From positions 1,674,001 through 1,738,000 of the forward strand of contig OX387607.1 of NCBI GenBank assembly GCA_947568835.1: a DNA stretch of 64,000 bases, given 5' to 3'. This DNA is from Protonemura montana (Eukaryota > Arthropoda > Insecta > Plecoptera > Nemouridae). Position numbers and translations under genes: made by a program. The notes below the pieces were generated by a model, which searched no databases, had not been told where the DNA came from, and saw only the letters and a list, made by a program, of their open reading frames with translations. Positions 55,301-58,240 of this stretch are shown in pieces (positions within the stretch are counted from its first letter, which is position 1; the number at the start of each line of letters is the position of its first letter).

Positions 55301-56648
55301 AGCCGCGGCAAGACGCAAAGACGCTGAGCAGCGGCTGGAGGCGGCTGCCGCAGAGACGGCAGCGCTGAGGTACTTTGACTCGAACGCAAGCTTCGAGATT
55401 TTCAGAAGACTGGTTGTTTTGGTATTGAATGATTGAAGGGATAGTGGAGCTTATAGGCACCCCAATCTTTTGATAATTTTGCACCTGATAAAATTATTGA
55501 GAAATTTTATGACTGGTTGTTCAACATATTGCTAACGAGTACTTTAGAGCAACCAGCAAAACCGATTAAAATTCACTGGAAGTTGCTTAGCTTCAGCGTT
55601 GTATTTAGCTTCTACTTAAATGACGAGTTGAGCTTATTTGTCGACTGACCTGGTTGATTGATCGTGTAGTGGGGTTTAACAAAGCTCTGTTTTGACAACT
55701 CTATGTGGGACTGGTCTAATAAATGAATGAATGGATGATGATGAACCTAACCTAGACTAGAATAGCTTAGTTTTAATACCACCACGACGTTACAGACAAG
55801 AGTTGCGAGCCGCGCTAGCGAGGGTGGCAGACCTGCAGCTGGCCATGCAGGATGAATGTAGTCTCAGTGACAGGTGGGTGACCTAATTGACTCGTCCTAA
55901 CTCGTCCATCCACACTTAAACCACTGGAGTCTTCTTTGACATCTCCAGCGCAGATCCAAGCATCTCCAAGCTCATGATACCCTCCATTCCGGTTGCTTTG
56001 AACAATGTGTTCCCGAATCACCTTTACAGGTGGTCACTAGCTGCACATTTCTGTGCTTGTACCTCGTCCTATACCTTGGCACACTTGCCCCTGGCACTCC
56101 CGTTGACGTTGATCCTGCGGTACATCCAATTCTAGAAATCGGTAAGAATGATAGAAACGTTTATTCATCGCGATTGGCTTCATTTGGCATGACAGGTCAA
56201 TAACATATATTTTACAATCGCTGCATCACAATGTTCACGAAGTAAATTTGTCAATTGTATAAAATTCATTTAGAAGAAGAAAGTTATTTACACCAAAAGC
56301 TTCTAAATGACAAAGAAAATATGGTAGAACAATTAAGTTAAGATGAAGGGTCATCCTTCTTCCATGAATGACCCAACAGCAAAACACCTTTTTCCATCTG
56401 TTGCAATTGACCATTTCTATCTGGGTCTTTATATCATTTCTGTGCCAAGCATATTGATGATCTGACTCGACTTTTTTTCCAGCAGCGGTCCTGAGAGTGA
56501 CTCGGATGAGTCCATCGAGAGCTTCCTGGTTGGCCACGACGGCTCGGAACGCGACGGTTCGGAAAGAGACGGCTCGGAAGCCCCGAGTCAAAGCTCGACC
56601 GAACAGCGGCTAGGACTCGAAGACTCTGTTCAAGAGTCCTTTGCTTGA
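9934..56648 (+). CDS. MYO18A: unconventional myosin-18 (MYO18A-like; insect Mhcl), complete, 29 coding exons
   Basis: join(9934..10304,11485..11806,11952..12089,13795..13992,14538..14714,15518..15844,16508..16636,17595..17769,19074..19278,19960..20164,20353..20509,21673..21835,22462..22621,24221..24397,24901..25110,39389..39661,40214..40303,47284..47403,48452..48691,48892..49046,49749..49872,50117..50266,50379..50544,51125..51372,52782..52979,53931..54185,55140..55369,55796..55873,56483..56648). All junctions are GT-AG with matching phases, giving 1868 aa. Domains: Pro-rich N-terminus (1-150, starting MFNFMKK as in vertebrate MYO18A), PDZ (about 152-235), motor (about 345-1050), IQ (about 1062-1082) with the head-tail motif SWPWWKL (1102-1108), coiled coil (about 1130-1810) and an acidic Ser-rich tail. 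Class XVIII myosins are actin-binding scaffolds with little ATPase. Here the P-loop GRAGSGKS (443-450) is intact, but switch I (SSRDGSR) and switch II (DVPGM, no GFE) are degenerate, as expected for the class. An exon skipped or alternatively used in some isoforms cannot be excluded. Confidence 0.95.
10305..11484. other. myosin-18 intron 1
   Basis: AT-rich. I see no exon, repeat array or recognisable element, only a short C run near 11177. Confidence 0.6.
11485..11806 (+). CDS. MYO18A: myosin-18 exon 2: PDZ domain
   Basis: Residues 124-231. Joins exon 1 through a split Ser codon. Contains the carboxylate-binding loop GDFGFSLRR (160-168) and the GLLPGDRLLEVNG core typical of PDZ domains and of MYO18A in particular. 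Donor AAG|GTAGGT. Confidence 0.93.
11952..12089 (+). CDS. MYO18A: myosin-18 exon 3
   Basis: Residues 232-277. Starts VQPVPELSELTRRSG, which matches the VQPIPELSELSRSW segment after the MYO18A PDZ. Phase 0 at both ends. Confidence 0.88.
12221..13533. repeat. 34-bp minisatellite, about 38 units, myosin-18 intron 3
   Basis: The unit joins CCCACTGATGCTCTGTAG and TTGAACATATATACTT. A diagnostic variant block (GATGTTCTGATGTTCTG, then an ACTAACCACTG unit and a GTCGAAC unit) occurs at 12401 and again at 13021, 620 bp apart (18 units plus 8 bp), so the array also has a higher-order duplication. All three minus-strand frames stay open across it; this follows from the unit lacking stops and is not evidence for a gene. 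Confidence 0.95.
13795..13992 (+). CDS. MYO18A: myosin-18 exon 4
   Basis: Residues 278-343. The REAAWRDGTERLWLVHAAGF stretch and the CVDEDDLEK end match MYO18A just before the motor core (AEEAWNETEKVWLVHRDGF, DVDEDDVEK). Phase 0, donor AAG|GTATGT. Confidence 0.93.
14008..14175. mobile_element. foldback element copy, intron 4
   Basis: Contains TTAGACTCATGTCTACTTGA, TTAGCACTAGTTTTAAC and, in inverse orientation, ACGTTGGAAAATTTAG and CATTCAAAACCCAGTTC. Begins 15 bases after the exon 4 donor. Confidence 0.75.
14538..14714 (+). CDS. MYO18A: myosin-18 exon 5: motor start
   Basis: Residues 344-402. NEASALHTLRQRF, LVHTYAGPALAAINP and YSEK are the conserved beginning of the myosin head. Phase 0. Confidence 0.94.
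15004..15505 (+). repeat. SINE tail fragments flanking a foldback element (intron 5)
   Basis: 15004-15070 (GCACCGGGTTTCCCTTCTC, then TCATCCACTCATTC) and 15443-15505 (ACCAGTGCCACATGGCC, then ACAACGTAAAACACCACGA) match the 3' part of the 5S-derived SINE. Between them, 15250-15400 is a foldback element copy (AACTATTTGAAATGGGTTTT...TTTCGCAAC), so one insertion may interrupt the other. Confidence 0.65.
15518..15844 (+). CDS. MYO18A: myosin-18 exon 6: P-loop and switch I region
   Basis: Residues 403-511. P-loop GRAGSGKS at 443-450 (Walker A, conserved Lys and Ser). The switch I position (about 482-490) reads SSRDGSR and not the canonical NNNSSRFG; this degeneration is typical of class XVIII. DQAGLLCSASVQ ends the exon. 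Phase 0. Confidence 0.95.
16105..16312 (-). repeat. tRNA-derived SINE, minus strand, intron 6
   Basis: On the minus strand it reads GTCCAAGTAGCTCAAATGG...GGTTCAAGTCCCCGTT, with near-consensus A and B boxes. The usual leader lies upstream and a TTGCAATAATAAA tail downstream. Confidence 0.8.
16508..16636 (+). CDS. MYO18A: myosin-18 exon 7
   Basis: Residues 512-554 (VMLLERSQVSGRVRGEGTF...), the segment that follows switch I in the head. Phase 0, donor CCG|GTACGT. Confidence 0.92.
16775..16895 (-). mobile_element. foldback element fragment, intron 7
   Basis: AACTTGCAATTGGGTTTTGA, then CCAACGTTTTGTAACTTG and CTGTTACTTTGTCAAGG. A diverged single arm that abuts the inverted-repeat element beginning at 16894. 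Confidence 0.65.
16894..17319. mobile_element. MITE with about 176-bp terminal inverted repeats, intron 7
   Basis: 16894-17070 (CCGTTGAGTGCAGGTTCTAG...GTTAACTCGCTT) and 17144-17319 (AAGCGAGTTAACCTACG...CTGCACTCAACGG) are near-perfect reverse complements around a centre of about 73 bp that contains TTATCAATCGTTGAGG. No coding potential. Its left end is the source of the 46-bp array in intron 11. Confidence 0.9.
17595..17769 (+). CDS. MYO18A: myosin-18 exon 8
   Basis: Residues 555-612. LGVSDQEALALWSVLAAVLHLG matches the HL helix region of the myosin head. Ends phase 1 (G|GT). Confidence 0.92.
17879..18728. mobile_element. non-autonomous hAT-like DNA transposon with 8-bp target duplication, intron 8
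   Basis: Terminal inverted repeats TAGGGGTGTGCGAA (17887-17900) and TTCGCACACCCCTA (18707-18720). The 8-bp duplications aaaaataa flank it exactly at 17879-17886 and 18721-18728. Subterminal regions are rich in short GAATCGAAT/TCGAAT motifs in both orientations. The 834-bp body has no transposase frame. Confidence 0.92.
18826..18975 (+). mobile_element. foldback element copy, intron 8
   Basis: TTAGACTCATGTCTACTTGA, ACTATTTCAACTGGGTTTTG and TTTCCCAATGTTTCGTAAC, followed by ACTAGTTACTTCTTTAAGG. Single-arm copy. Confidence 0.75.
19074..19278 (+). CDS. MYO18A: myosin-18 exon 9
   Basis: Residues 613-680. Contains AAALLGTPEEELARVLF and the relay-proximal ALYAELFHAAAALVNR (compare GLYSELFTLLVSLVNR in MYO18A). 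Ends phase 2. Confidence 0.92.
19558..19723 (-). repeat. tRNA-derived SINE, minus strand, intron 9
   Basis: Reverse complement has the TAGCTCAATGG A box, the GGGATTCGAGTCCCCG B-box region and the TTGTTAATAATAAA tail. Confidence 0.8.
19960..20164 (+). CDS. MYO18A: myosin-18 exon 10: switch II
   Basis: Residues 681-749. CSLLLVDVPGMRVLP sits at the switch II strand; canonical myosins have DIxGFE, while here the GFE is replaced by PGM (about 700-704). Then YQELARNYLAERMLHLF. Phase 0 end. Confidence 0.92.
20353..20509 (+). CDS. MYO18A: myosin-18 exon 11
   Basis: Residues 750-801. ESPELLPLLDGGTGGLLQLL aligns with the MYO18A relay region (LLWLLEEEALVPG). DEDFIEGLFQRHAGP ends it. Phase 1. Confidence 0.88.
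20738..21391 (+). repeat. 46-bp minisatellite, about 14 units, intron 11
   Basis: The unit joins AACCGTTGAGTGTGCAGG, TTCTAGGTAGAGACAG and AACGTTAATGTT. It matches the terminal arm of the MITE at 16894-17319, and the rest of that MITE (AATGCAGAGTACCGG, GGAGCCACTGTCGTATG, TATCAATCGTTGAG) continues at 21400-21600. Confidence 0.93.
21392..21610 (+). mobile_element. remainder of the MITE carrying the 46-bp array
   Basis: Follows the array directly and matches the inner arm and centre of the 16894-17319 element. The right arm is largely missing. Confidence 0.8.
21673..21835 (+). CDS. MYO18A: myosin-18 exon 12
   Basis: Residues 802-855. FELTHLAGTLSVRYSAVGWL matches the strut and actin-binding region ([20 protein letters not shown] in MYO18A). 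Phase 2 end. Confidence 0.9.
21900..22065 (-). mobile_element. foldback element copy, intron 12
   Basis: CTGAAGA at 21920, GCGAAACGTCGGGAAATTTA, CATTCAAAACCCAGTTC, AACTAGTGCTAAGG, then AGTCTAAAAACCATCA. Confidence 0.75.
22230..22370 (+). repeat. second tRNA-derived SINE family, plus strand, intron 12
   Basis: tRNA-like segment from 22275 (GTGCCCGTATAGCTCGATAG, then GACCGGCAATTGGGAG, then CCCGGTTTAGTATCCCGG). A minus-strand copy at 26085-26228 shares both flanks (CCCACCCCGCAAAAACTAG and TTTTTCCAGTCT), so this is a repeat, not a tRNA gene. Confidence 0.75.
22462..22621 (+). CDS. MYO18A: myosin-18 exon 13: loop 2 region
   Basis: Residues 856-909. SLRRSASMRRAFCVGAQRRS matches [23 protein letters not shown] of MYO18A, a basic actin-facing loop. 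Phase 0 end. Confidence 0.92.
22666..24043 (+). repeat. 5S-derived SINE with a 91-bp internal array, about 13 units, intron 13
   Basis: The unit is GATGAAAGTTAAGCAACACT, GCGCTGGGTCAGGTATTGG, ATGGGTGACCATCATACAC, then ATGACCAGTTCTG and GGGAGAGAGGTTGGAGG; anchors at 22788 and 22879 give the 91-bp period. It fuses the 3' half of a 5S-like promoter with SINE body sequence. The array ends near 23905, followed by body (CTTGCTTATCAACCTCTCG) and the 3' tail (GACCAGTGCCGCATGGAC...GCCGTTAAAC). Confidence 0.9.
24221..24397 (+). CDS. MYO18A: myosin-18 exon 14
   Basis: Residues 910-968. Begins DGLVETLRRTRMQFVHCFL (the conserved FVHCFLP segment) and ends DVPLLREQ. The middle Ser/Asn/Gly-rich insert sits where MYO18A also has a Ser-rich insert. 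Phase 0. Confidence 0.94.
24410..24570 (-). repeat. tRNA-derived SINE, minus strand, intron 14
   Basis: Reverse complement has GTCCAAGTAGCTCAATTGG and GGGGTTCTAGTCTCCG, with the family leader truncated after ACTAAAATCC. Confidence 0.75.
24901..25110 (+). CDS. MYO18A: myosin-18 exon 15: SH1-like helix and converter start
   Basis: Residues 969-1038. LRGSWLLAAARLHKQGWPDP and LAEFRRRFRLLAP match the SH helix and converter (LRGSRLLDAMRMYRQGYPD; FSEFRRRFDVLAP). Ends DMGSVRIGLSQ, phase 0, directly continued by VFFRSG in exon 16. Confidence 0.94.
25711..25830 (+). repeat. 10-bp minisatellite, 12 units
   Basis: Exact 10-bp units TAAGTGCACC or TAAGTGCATC; the last reads TACGTGCATC. Confidence 0.95.
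26085..26228 (-). repeat. second tRNA-derived SINE family, minus strand
   Basis: Reverse complement: GTGCCCGCATAGCTCTGGTG, GTAGAGCATCCGACCGGC, AATTGGGAGGTCCCGG. The tRNA-like fold is better kept than at 22230, but the flanks are shared between both copies. Confidence 0.75.
26962..28346. repeat. 54-bp minisatellite, about 25 units, with two inversion junctions
   Basis: Unit: GACTGTAGCAATGCAGGGG, ACAGTCCTTGTGCTGG, TATCTTCTCTCACGGGCTA. At the left edge a unit fragment is inverted (19-bp arms 26962-26980 and 26997-27015). At 27295-27324 two units meet in a perfect 30-bp palindrome. The same unit forms a second array at 50675-51085. Confidence 0.94.
28347..30175. other. intron 15 stretch without recognised features
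   Basis: Apart from a tiny foldback fragment near 28510-28535 (AGACATGAGTCTAAAAACCAT), I see no array, element or convincing exon. Confidence 0.5.
30176..30850 (+). repeat. 5S-derived SINE, full length, with about 4 internal 91-bp-type units
   Basis: Starts with the 5S head (CGAACGGTTTGTCGTGTTGG, ACACCGGTTCTCGTTAG, ATCACCGAAGTTAAGCAAC). Then come internal units, the body (CCGTCCTTCGGAAGGGACG, GTGCCGGCACCGGGTTG) and the tail (GACCAGTGCCGCATGACC...GTGCGTCATTTAAGA). Confidence 0.88.
31144..31312 (+). other. GC-rich candidate exon or promoter-proximal region upstream of the nested frame
   Basis: Between a CCACAG acceptor-like site and a CCG|GTGACA donor-like site there is an open, GC-rich frame (RRAHTVTRTTSGGMRRTHV...). 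Its phase does not fit simply with the frame starting at 31656 or with exon 16, and no family is recognised. It may equally be 5'UTR or a CpG-rich promoter of the nested unit. Confidence 0.25.
31656..33335 (+). CDS. nested coding unit in myosin-18 intron 15: basic, low-complexity protein or alternative first exon
   Basis: ATG at 31656 opens 560 GC-rich codons ending YRTEME at a good donor, GAG|GTAACT (33336), in phase 0. Beyond it the frame stays open to a TGA near 33473, but composition turns AT-rich and intron-like. Features: N-terminal KPKLFPPWRFKVKKLPKQ, a Ser/Asp stretch (SSEEFDSVISSDDS, about 137-150), a Lys/Glu-rich middle (KGKYLALKGKQAKIKVSEPK), and a basic block from about residue 346 (QPVQAILRANIFGKKARLAL, then KFLAEKQRKSEE). 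No known domain is recognised. It is on the same strand as the myosin, and the donor phase matches exons 16, 17 and 18 (all phase 0). It may therefore start a motor-less isoform from an internal promoter; it could also be an unrelated nested gene. Confidence 0.6.
33567..34003 (+). repeat. 5S-derived SINE, near-complete single copy
   Basis: One 5S head, one linker unit, body and tail, ending TGCGTCGTTAAACACCACAA and (AAT)n. This is the cleanest reference copy in the window. Confidence 0.92.
34005..34330. mobile_element. MITE-like element (same family as 4690-5335)
   Basis: AATTGTCGGTATAACGG, CAGAGATGGAGTCACCATCG, AACGGTTGATAAACATG, ACGGCCGCAAGCGCCATCTG and CGCTGTGACTCTGATT correspond in order to the family member at 4690-5335 in inverse or matching orientation. 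Confidence 0.65.
34591..35110 (-). repeat. 5S-derived SINE, minus strand, with two 5S heads
   Basis: Tail to the left (GTGTTTAACGACGCACTG), body (CGTCCCTTCCGAAGGACGG), and two 5S-like units to the right (ACCCATCCAATACCTGACCC and ACCCATCCATTACCTGACCC, each followed by TTCRRTGATCTCAC). Very similar to the inverted copy at 33567-34003. Confidence 0.9.
35220..35430 (+). other. GC-rich unassigned block in intron 15
   Basis: Compositionally like the coding exons (GTGGTGTCGCGACGACCTTT..., GCGGGCCGCCGCTAGGC). It has an open frame (NDAWCRDDLWRAAARHAAVA) that reaches a GGAG|GTAGGGG donor-like site near 35432. It may be a first or alternative exon or a promoter, and no homologue is recognised. A T run follows at 35578-35600. 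Confidence 0.25.
36437..36560 (+). repeat. tRNA-derived SINE, plus strand, intron 15
   Basis: AAAGCCAGTGTCCAAATAGC, TCAATGGTTCAGAGC, GGGGTTCGAGTCCGCG and the TTGTTAATAATAAA tail; the leader is truncated. 36608-36690 next to it is a short 5S-SINE tail fragment (GTTAGACCGGTGCCGTT...GCGTCGTTAAACACA). Confidence 0.75.
36691..37249. other. intron 15 stretch, moderately GC-rich, unassigned
   Basis: A minus-strand frame (SLAGQESFVPAPVGRRVHG) exists here, but no family is recognised and splice sites are unclear. Confidence 0.3.
37250..37450. mobile_element. MITE-like fragment (4690-5335 family)
   Basis: CAGTCAGAGTCCCAGCGCC, TTGATAAACATGTATCGAT, AACGGCCGCAAGCGCCATTG, CACGTGTTGCCGGCTCG, and TTAGCACTGTGACTATTT match the family in order. 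Confidence 0.65.
37451..39388. other. last part of intron 15
   Basis: No confident exon. There is a short GCCCGATCT tandem near 37619-37655 and a minus-strand SINE tail at 39251-39316 (GTGTTTAACGACGCACTG, ACTGATCTAATGG) shortly before exon 16. Confidence 0.5.
39389..39661 (+). CDS. MYO18A: myosin-18 exon 16: lever arm, IQ motif, head-tail junction
   Basis: Residues 1039-1129. VFFRSGVLAQLEAARDERL is the end of the converter, VQRLQARCRGMLARRRLAK the IQ motif, and SWPWWKLLMRITPLL the invariant start of the myosin rod. Phase 0 at both ends. Confidence 0.96.
40214..40303 (+). CDS. MYO18A: myosin-18 exon 17: coiled coil
   Basis: Residues 1130-1159 (EELSSVRGKAEKLDTERSML...). Heptad pattern; GCGCAG acceptor and CAG|GTAAGA donor, phase 0. 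Confidence 0.88.
40886..41605 (+). repeat. 5S-derived SINE with about 4 internal units, intron 17
   Basis: 5S head (CGGTTTGGCGTGCTGGAAAC, AGATCACCGAAGTTAAGC), repeated 91-bp-type units to about 41290, body (GTGCCGTCCTTCGGAAGGG) and tail (GCGTCGTTAAACACCACAA). Confidence 0.88.
41897..43166 (+). repeat. 31-bp minisatellite, about 41 units, intron 17
   Basis: Unit: ATTGCYGGCCACTCGAATGC followed by AAGACCAACCT. Nearly all variation is C/T at the sixth base, which switches GCCGGC to GCTGGC. Plus-strand frames stay open through it because the unit has no stop; this is not taken as coding. Confidence 0.95.
43167..44020. other. intron 17 stretch without recognised gene
   Basis: The first 300 bases are GC-rich and open in several frames (continuing from the array), without a recognisable protein. 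The rest is AT-rich. Confidence 0.45.
44022..44630. mobile_element. MITE-like element with a 92-bp internal array, about 6 units
   Basis: Ends GGTTTTACCAAAA (44024 region) and TTTTGGTAAAACC (44610 region) are inverted repeats. The inside is tandem: ATGTTCAACTATAAGTTGG, ATCTCTAGCTCACAGAAAC, ATCTGAATTTCACTGCATG, TGATTGGAAGTCGTCATGG; anchors at 44037, 44129 and 44221 give 92 bp. A minus-strand relative with two units lies at 54835-55075. Confidence 0.88.
44742..45434 (+). other. coding-like stretch split over several frames, upstream of the 318-aa frame
   Basis: Three overlapping plus-strand frames (44742-45023, 44902-45243, 45123-45434) have exon-like composition but share no single frame, and no family is recognised. 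It could be 5'UTR or promoter of the next unit, unrecognised short exons, or a decayed gene. Confidence 0.25.
45591..46547 (+). CDS. nested, apparently intronless 318-aa protein with hydrophobic C-terminus, intron 17
   Basis: Opens MSYRDSTYTSTYHHRDLLS (Ser/Tyr-rich), then a basic GC-rich region. An amphipathic segment follows at about 97-116 (RVAEFLQRSDHVAQEWRKML). From about 134 to 290 there is a low-complexity Ser/Asp/Arg region with near-repeats around NGVKVERLIPI and NDRSLSSLSEFD. The last 15 residues (LFLILTCVVVVGLML) are hydrophobic and could be a tail anchor. In-frame stop TAG at 46545-46547; AATAAA follows at 46752. I recognise no family. The Ser/Tyr-rich N-terminus is reminiscent of unique N-termini of thick-filament isoforms; that is only an impression. 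A weak donor-like GAG|GTGGAC at 46490/46491 in phase 0 would allow splicing to exon 18 in place of the hydrophobic end. Confidence 0.55.
   Translation: MSYRDSTYTSTYHHRDLLSVTSSTSSALVSWSRRPRRLFPQSACAALGPLHGDPSSVVVRAALSFPISAGPTRLRPRLRIEPAHKENGTASNVLTGRVAEFLQRSDHVAQEWRKMLSATGRTEESYTRISKALVRSRGSDIDRTLSNSSIDSLPSCSENERPLSSCSVDRTLSSYSEMDQKLPNDSDEDRVVKNGVKGERVVPISYENDRSLSSLSEFDRKVPIYSVIDRMIPNGVKVERLIPIRYENDRSLSNCSEVDRKIPNGVKVERLIPISYEYDRSLSSLSEFDPKLDNDYDIEEVDRLFLILTCVVVVGLML
46752..46757 (+). promoter_or_regulatory. poly(A) signal AATAAA after the 318-aa frame
   Basis: Canonical hexamer 205 bases past the stop. It supports an independent transcript end inside the myosin intron, though another AATAAA lies at about 46954. 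Confidence 0.45.
46837..46865. other. perfect 11-bp hairpin with hammerhead-like motif
   Basis: GTCATCTTCAG (46837-46847) and CTGAAGATGAC (46855-46865) are exact reverse complements around a 7-base loop. Downstream come TGTCGAAACGTCGGG. The same CTGAAGA...GAAACGTCGGG order occurs in foldback elements at 201 and 21920. Confidence 0.6.
47284..47403 (+). CDS. MYO18A: myosin-18 exon 18: coiled coil
   Basis: Residues 1160-1199. LSEMSADLADERAAAQLASQ and LERDLADTQ match [20 protein letters not shown]...EKEMKELQ of MYO18A. Phase 0. Confidence 0.92.
47486..48320 (+). repeat. 5S-derived SINE with about 8 internal units, tail truncated, intron 18
   Basis: 5S head at 47486 (CGGTTTGTCGTGTTGGTAAC, AGATCACCGAAGTTAACC), tandem 91-bp-type units to about 48255, then a body fragment (TTGTTAATCAATCTCTCGAC, GGATTTGTGGAGGA) and no 3' tail. 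Confidence 0.88.
48452..48691 (+). CDS. MYO18A: myosin-18 exon 19: coiled coil with acidic insert
   Basis: Residues 1200-1279. ARESKLSAASARLEAELLAV, then the acidic VDADGEDDEAG (MYO18A has NGEVDDDDAGG at the same place) and LRHRLTQQHADDLEQLVALK. Phase 0. Confidence 0.94.
48892..49046 (+). CDS. MYO18A: myosin-18 exon 20: coiled coil
   Basis: Residues 1280-1330. LADVYEDVNSQRQTAAQAQR and LEEQAARNALLEKKQRR match the MYO18A rod (LHLEGQQVRNHELEKKQRR). Ends phase 2. Confidence 0.93.
49195..49405. mobile_element. foldback element, head-to-head copy, intron 20
   Basis: ACTACTTTGACTGAGTTTTG...ACACCTAAATTT and, inverted, AACGTTGGGAAATTCAG...CATTCAAAACCCAGTTG; ends TTAGCACTAG/AGTCTAAAAAC. More decayed than 4193-4425. 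Confidence 0.75.
49749..49872 (+). CDS. MYO18A: myosin-18 exon 21: coiled coil
   Basis: Residues 1331-1372. Joins exon 20 as KKQRR|FDAELQAALE (KKQRRFDSELSQA in MYO18A). Phase 0 end. Confidence 0.93.
50117..50266 (+). CDS. MYO18A: myosin-18 exon 22: coiled coil
   Basis: Residues 1373-1422 (ATQLEVQLREDQAAALTREL..., SLRRTRHELESKLQEQ). The acceptor GACCGGCAG has a weak pyrimidine tract, so the left edge is slightly less certain. Confidence 0.87.
50379..50544 (+). CDS. MYO18A: myosin-18 exon 23: coiled coil
   Basis: Residues 1423-1477. EDELDDLAGQLAMLGQAKLR and LEMSLEQQRKE match [30 protein letters not shown]. Phase 1 end. Confidence 0.94.
50675..51085 (+). repeat. 54-bp minisatellite, second array, about 7 units, intron 23
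   Basis: Same unit as 26962-28346. It stops about 40 bases before the acceptor of exon 24, so the last degenerate unit (TGGTATCTTTCCCCACTGG) forms part of the pyrimidine-rich approach to the splice site. Confidence 0.93.
51125..51372 (+). CDS. MYO18A: myosin-18 exon 24: coiled coil
   Basis: Residues 1478-1560. ALEAALEGEHEERTRLLREK and LRTRKDLKRTRALLKDAQQA match MYO18A (LRKDLKRTKALLADAQ). Phase 0 end. Confidence 0.94.
51373..52187. other. first part of intron 24
   Basis: Contains a very degenerate relative of the 44022-44630 element (about 51395-51510: CCAAAATCACGATTTCTAG, TCTCATGCAGTGAATGACAG). Otherwise AT-rich with no gene. Confidence 0.5.
52188..52745 (+). repeat. 42-bp minisatellite (42-44 bp units), about 13 units, intron 24
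   Basis: Unit TGTTTGTACCTCCTAGCTCC, TTGCCAGTGTTACCACCGCG, TG. Variation falls almost only at the CCGCGTG end (CGTG, CGCA, CACG variants). Each unit includes a pyrimidine tract followed by CAG, resembling a splice acceptor. The array ends 36 bases before exon 25. Confidence 0.95.
52782..52979 (+). CDS. MYO18A: myosin-18 exon 25: coiled coil
   Basis: Residues 1561-1626. LEDAEAARAAAARGRQGAET, ELAELRAQLDEASRAKQDAE and the LDENEEELSE end. Phase 0; acceptor CTGTCTAG. Confidence 0.93.
52980..53930. other. myosin-18 intron 25
   Basis: AT-rich. A small tRNA-SINE tail fragment is near 53108-53175 (AAACACTAATAACCTCCC) and an (AATAG)n run near 53555. Nothing else recognised. Confidence 0.5.
53931..54185 (+). 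CDS. MYO18A: myosin-18 exon 26: coiled coil
   Basis: Residues 1627-1711. VLKKYGLTVSTLSAAQAASA, Ala-rich heptads, then LELRVREAESRLELEQTTRG (compare IRELETRLEFERTQVKRLE). Phase 0. Confidence 0.93.
54835..55075 (-). mobile_element. MITE-like element with two 92-bp units (44022-44630 family), intron 26
   Basis: GGTTTTACCAAAATCTCGCC at the left end equals the reverse complement of the right end of the 44022-44630 element. Two units (CCATGACGACTTCCAATCAC, ATGCAGTGAAATTC, TGAGCTAGAGATCCAACTT) follow. Confidence 0.85.
55140..55369 (+). CDS. MYO18A: myosin-18 exon 27: coiled coil
   Basis: Residues 1712-1787 (VQISRLKEAVGRATSEAVTA..., RKDAEQRLEAAAAETAALR). Very Ala/Arg/Glu-rich. Phase 2 end. Confidence 0.92.
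55665..55775 (-). repeat. 5S-derived SINE tail fragment, intron 27
   Basis: GTGGGGTTTAACAAAGCTCTG, GGGACTGGTCTAATAAATG and GATGATGATGAACCTAACC match the tail of the minus-strand copy at 34591. Confidence 0.65.
55796..55873 (+). CDS. MYO18A: myosin-18 exon 28: end of coiled coil
   Basis: Residues 1788-1813. LRAALARVADLQLAMQDECS matches FKRIGDLQAAIEDEMES of MYO18A. Phase 2 both ends. Confidence 0.92.
55874..56482. other. myosin-18 intron 28
   Basis: No repeat or exon recognised; the acceptor is ACTTTTTTTCCAG. Confidence 0.6.
56483..56648 (+). CDS. MYO18A: myosin-18 exon 29: C-terminal tail and stop
   Basis: Residues 1814-1868 and TGA at 56646-56648. Acidic, Ser-rich (PESDSDESIESF), then a threefold RDGSE-type repeat and GLEDSVQESFA. 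Likely disordered and a phosphorylation target by composition (inference). Confidence 0.9.
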
Positions 56649-58240
56649 ATGCTGTTCTACTTAATCTAGCTGGATATCGATCTATGAGGATCGTAGCTCT
56701 GCGGGGCTCTTACAACGCAAGACTGACAAATTGAATTTGTCGTCGGCACAATAGCAGAAAACTACGGTTATAGGGTTAAGTAGCGCGTTGTGACCGGAAT
56801 TGTTGATTTGATGATCGGAATGTATATTGACGATGACGTAAATGTCACAGAAACGGGTGTTCAAAGGCAACCTGTTAACTTAGGAGTGACCAGTGACAGC
56901 TGAGGAGCAGGAAGGAACCAGTCGCAGTGTTGGGGTTAAATTTAGAAGAACCGAAATCTCCTTGGAGCTGTTCTGTTATTTTGGGCGCTACAGAAAAGGA
57001 AACAAATGGAGAACGTGGATGAAATGTCGGGTCTGATTGCGACCCAAATAGTTAGAAACGGAATAAGATTAATGTTAATGGGCCAGAAAACTTATTTATT
57101 GGAACATATTAGTTGCAAGTGTACAAATACCATAGACTTGCAGCAAAGCTATTTATATATTTAGAGTTCTCAGCTCGAAGGAAAACTTTTATGTGCAATG
57201 AACCAAAAATGGGCCTGAAACTGTTGATGTGAAAGCTAACTCTCTGTTTTCACATCATCCAATCGAATCTGTGTGTTGAACTTCAGCATACAAGTGGGTT
57301 CTAGAAAAGTGTCCTTGTGAGAAGGTGATCTTGGGCACGTTGCGGGTAGAAAACAATCGGCATCATGCTGATTTTAAATGTCAAAGATCGACTAGCTGAG
57401 TCACGACAATCAAGATTGTATCCAGTTCTGAGCAAGCGAGACTGTGGCCAAACCCGAGAAATCTCTCGCCATTTTTCAATTACGCTCTCTTTTTCGCTCC
57501 TGTTTGTCAAGTCTCTTGCAGTGCATCTTTCTCTCCCGTTTAGTTATAATTTTTTATACATTTTATTTCGTAGTTTCGGCTGATTAGCTTTTGGATTAGC
57601 GTTACTTTTCAGGTGCAATTTCAACTTTTTAAGAAATGATTGTGATTCGCAATTGACTACGTGAGTTCTGTTGTCGAAATGCTGGTACTGTTCAGATGAA
57701 TCGTCAAGCTATTTTACTTTTAAATGACTTTTCAGCCTTCATCAGCGTGGCAGATTATTCAGTTGCAAGTAGTCCTAAAATGAACTTCTTAAACAATAAC
57801 AAATAATAACGAAATTACTTAACTGTGAACCATCGCATGTATATATTTTACGTTGAAAGTCCGTTGCTTTTACCAGTTTTAACGCTAAGCTGACAGCAAA
57901 TCGGTCACGAGAAGTCTTAATAAGAGATTTCATATTTAGATAAAGACGTAGTTTTAAGGCTGTTGTTGACGTGAAGGTCCGACTCTAGAACCTGAAGCTC
58001 GTAGTGCCGCCGAGGGAGAGAATCTACGGAGTAGTGACTGCGCTACTCTGGTTAGAGTTCGCCCGACGCAAAACATCAGTTCAACTCGATACCAAACAAT
58101 GCGGTGTTGGGGCAGCTATGCTGTCGACTAGGCTAAGGGAATATGTGTCAACTGATTTGTTTATTTATAGTAACTTAATAAGGGTACCTACTGCTGTTAA
58201 TCTGTGATTAAATAAATATGTTTCTTCCCACCTTGAAAAT
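56649..58240 (+). other. probable 3'UTR and downstream region of myosin-18
   Basis: No gene seen. An AATAAA at 58211-58216 may end the transcript, giving a 3'UTR of about 1.6 kb. A short open frame at 58004-58207 has no recognisable content. Confidence 0.45.

Noticed and set aside
58004..58207. 67-codon plus-strand frame downstream of myosin-18
   Set aside because: No domain, unremarkable composition, and it lies in the probable 3'UTR.
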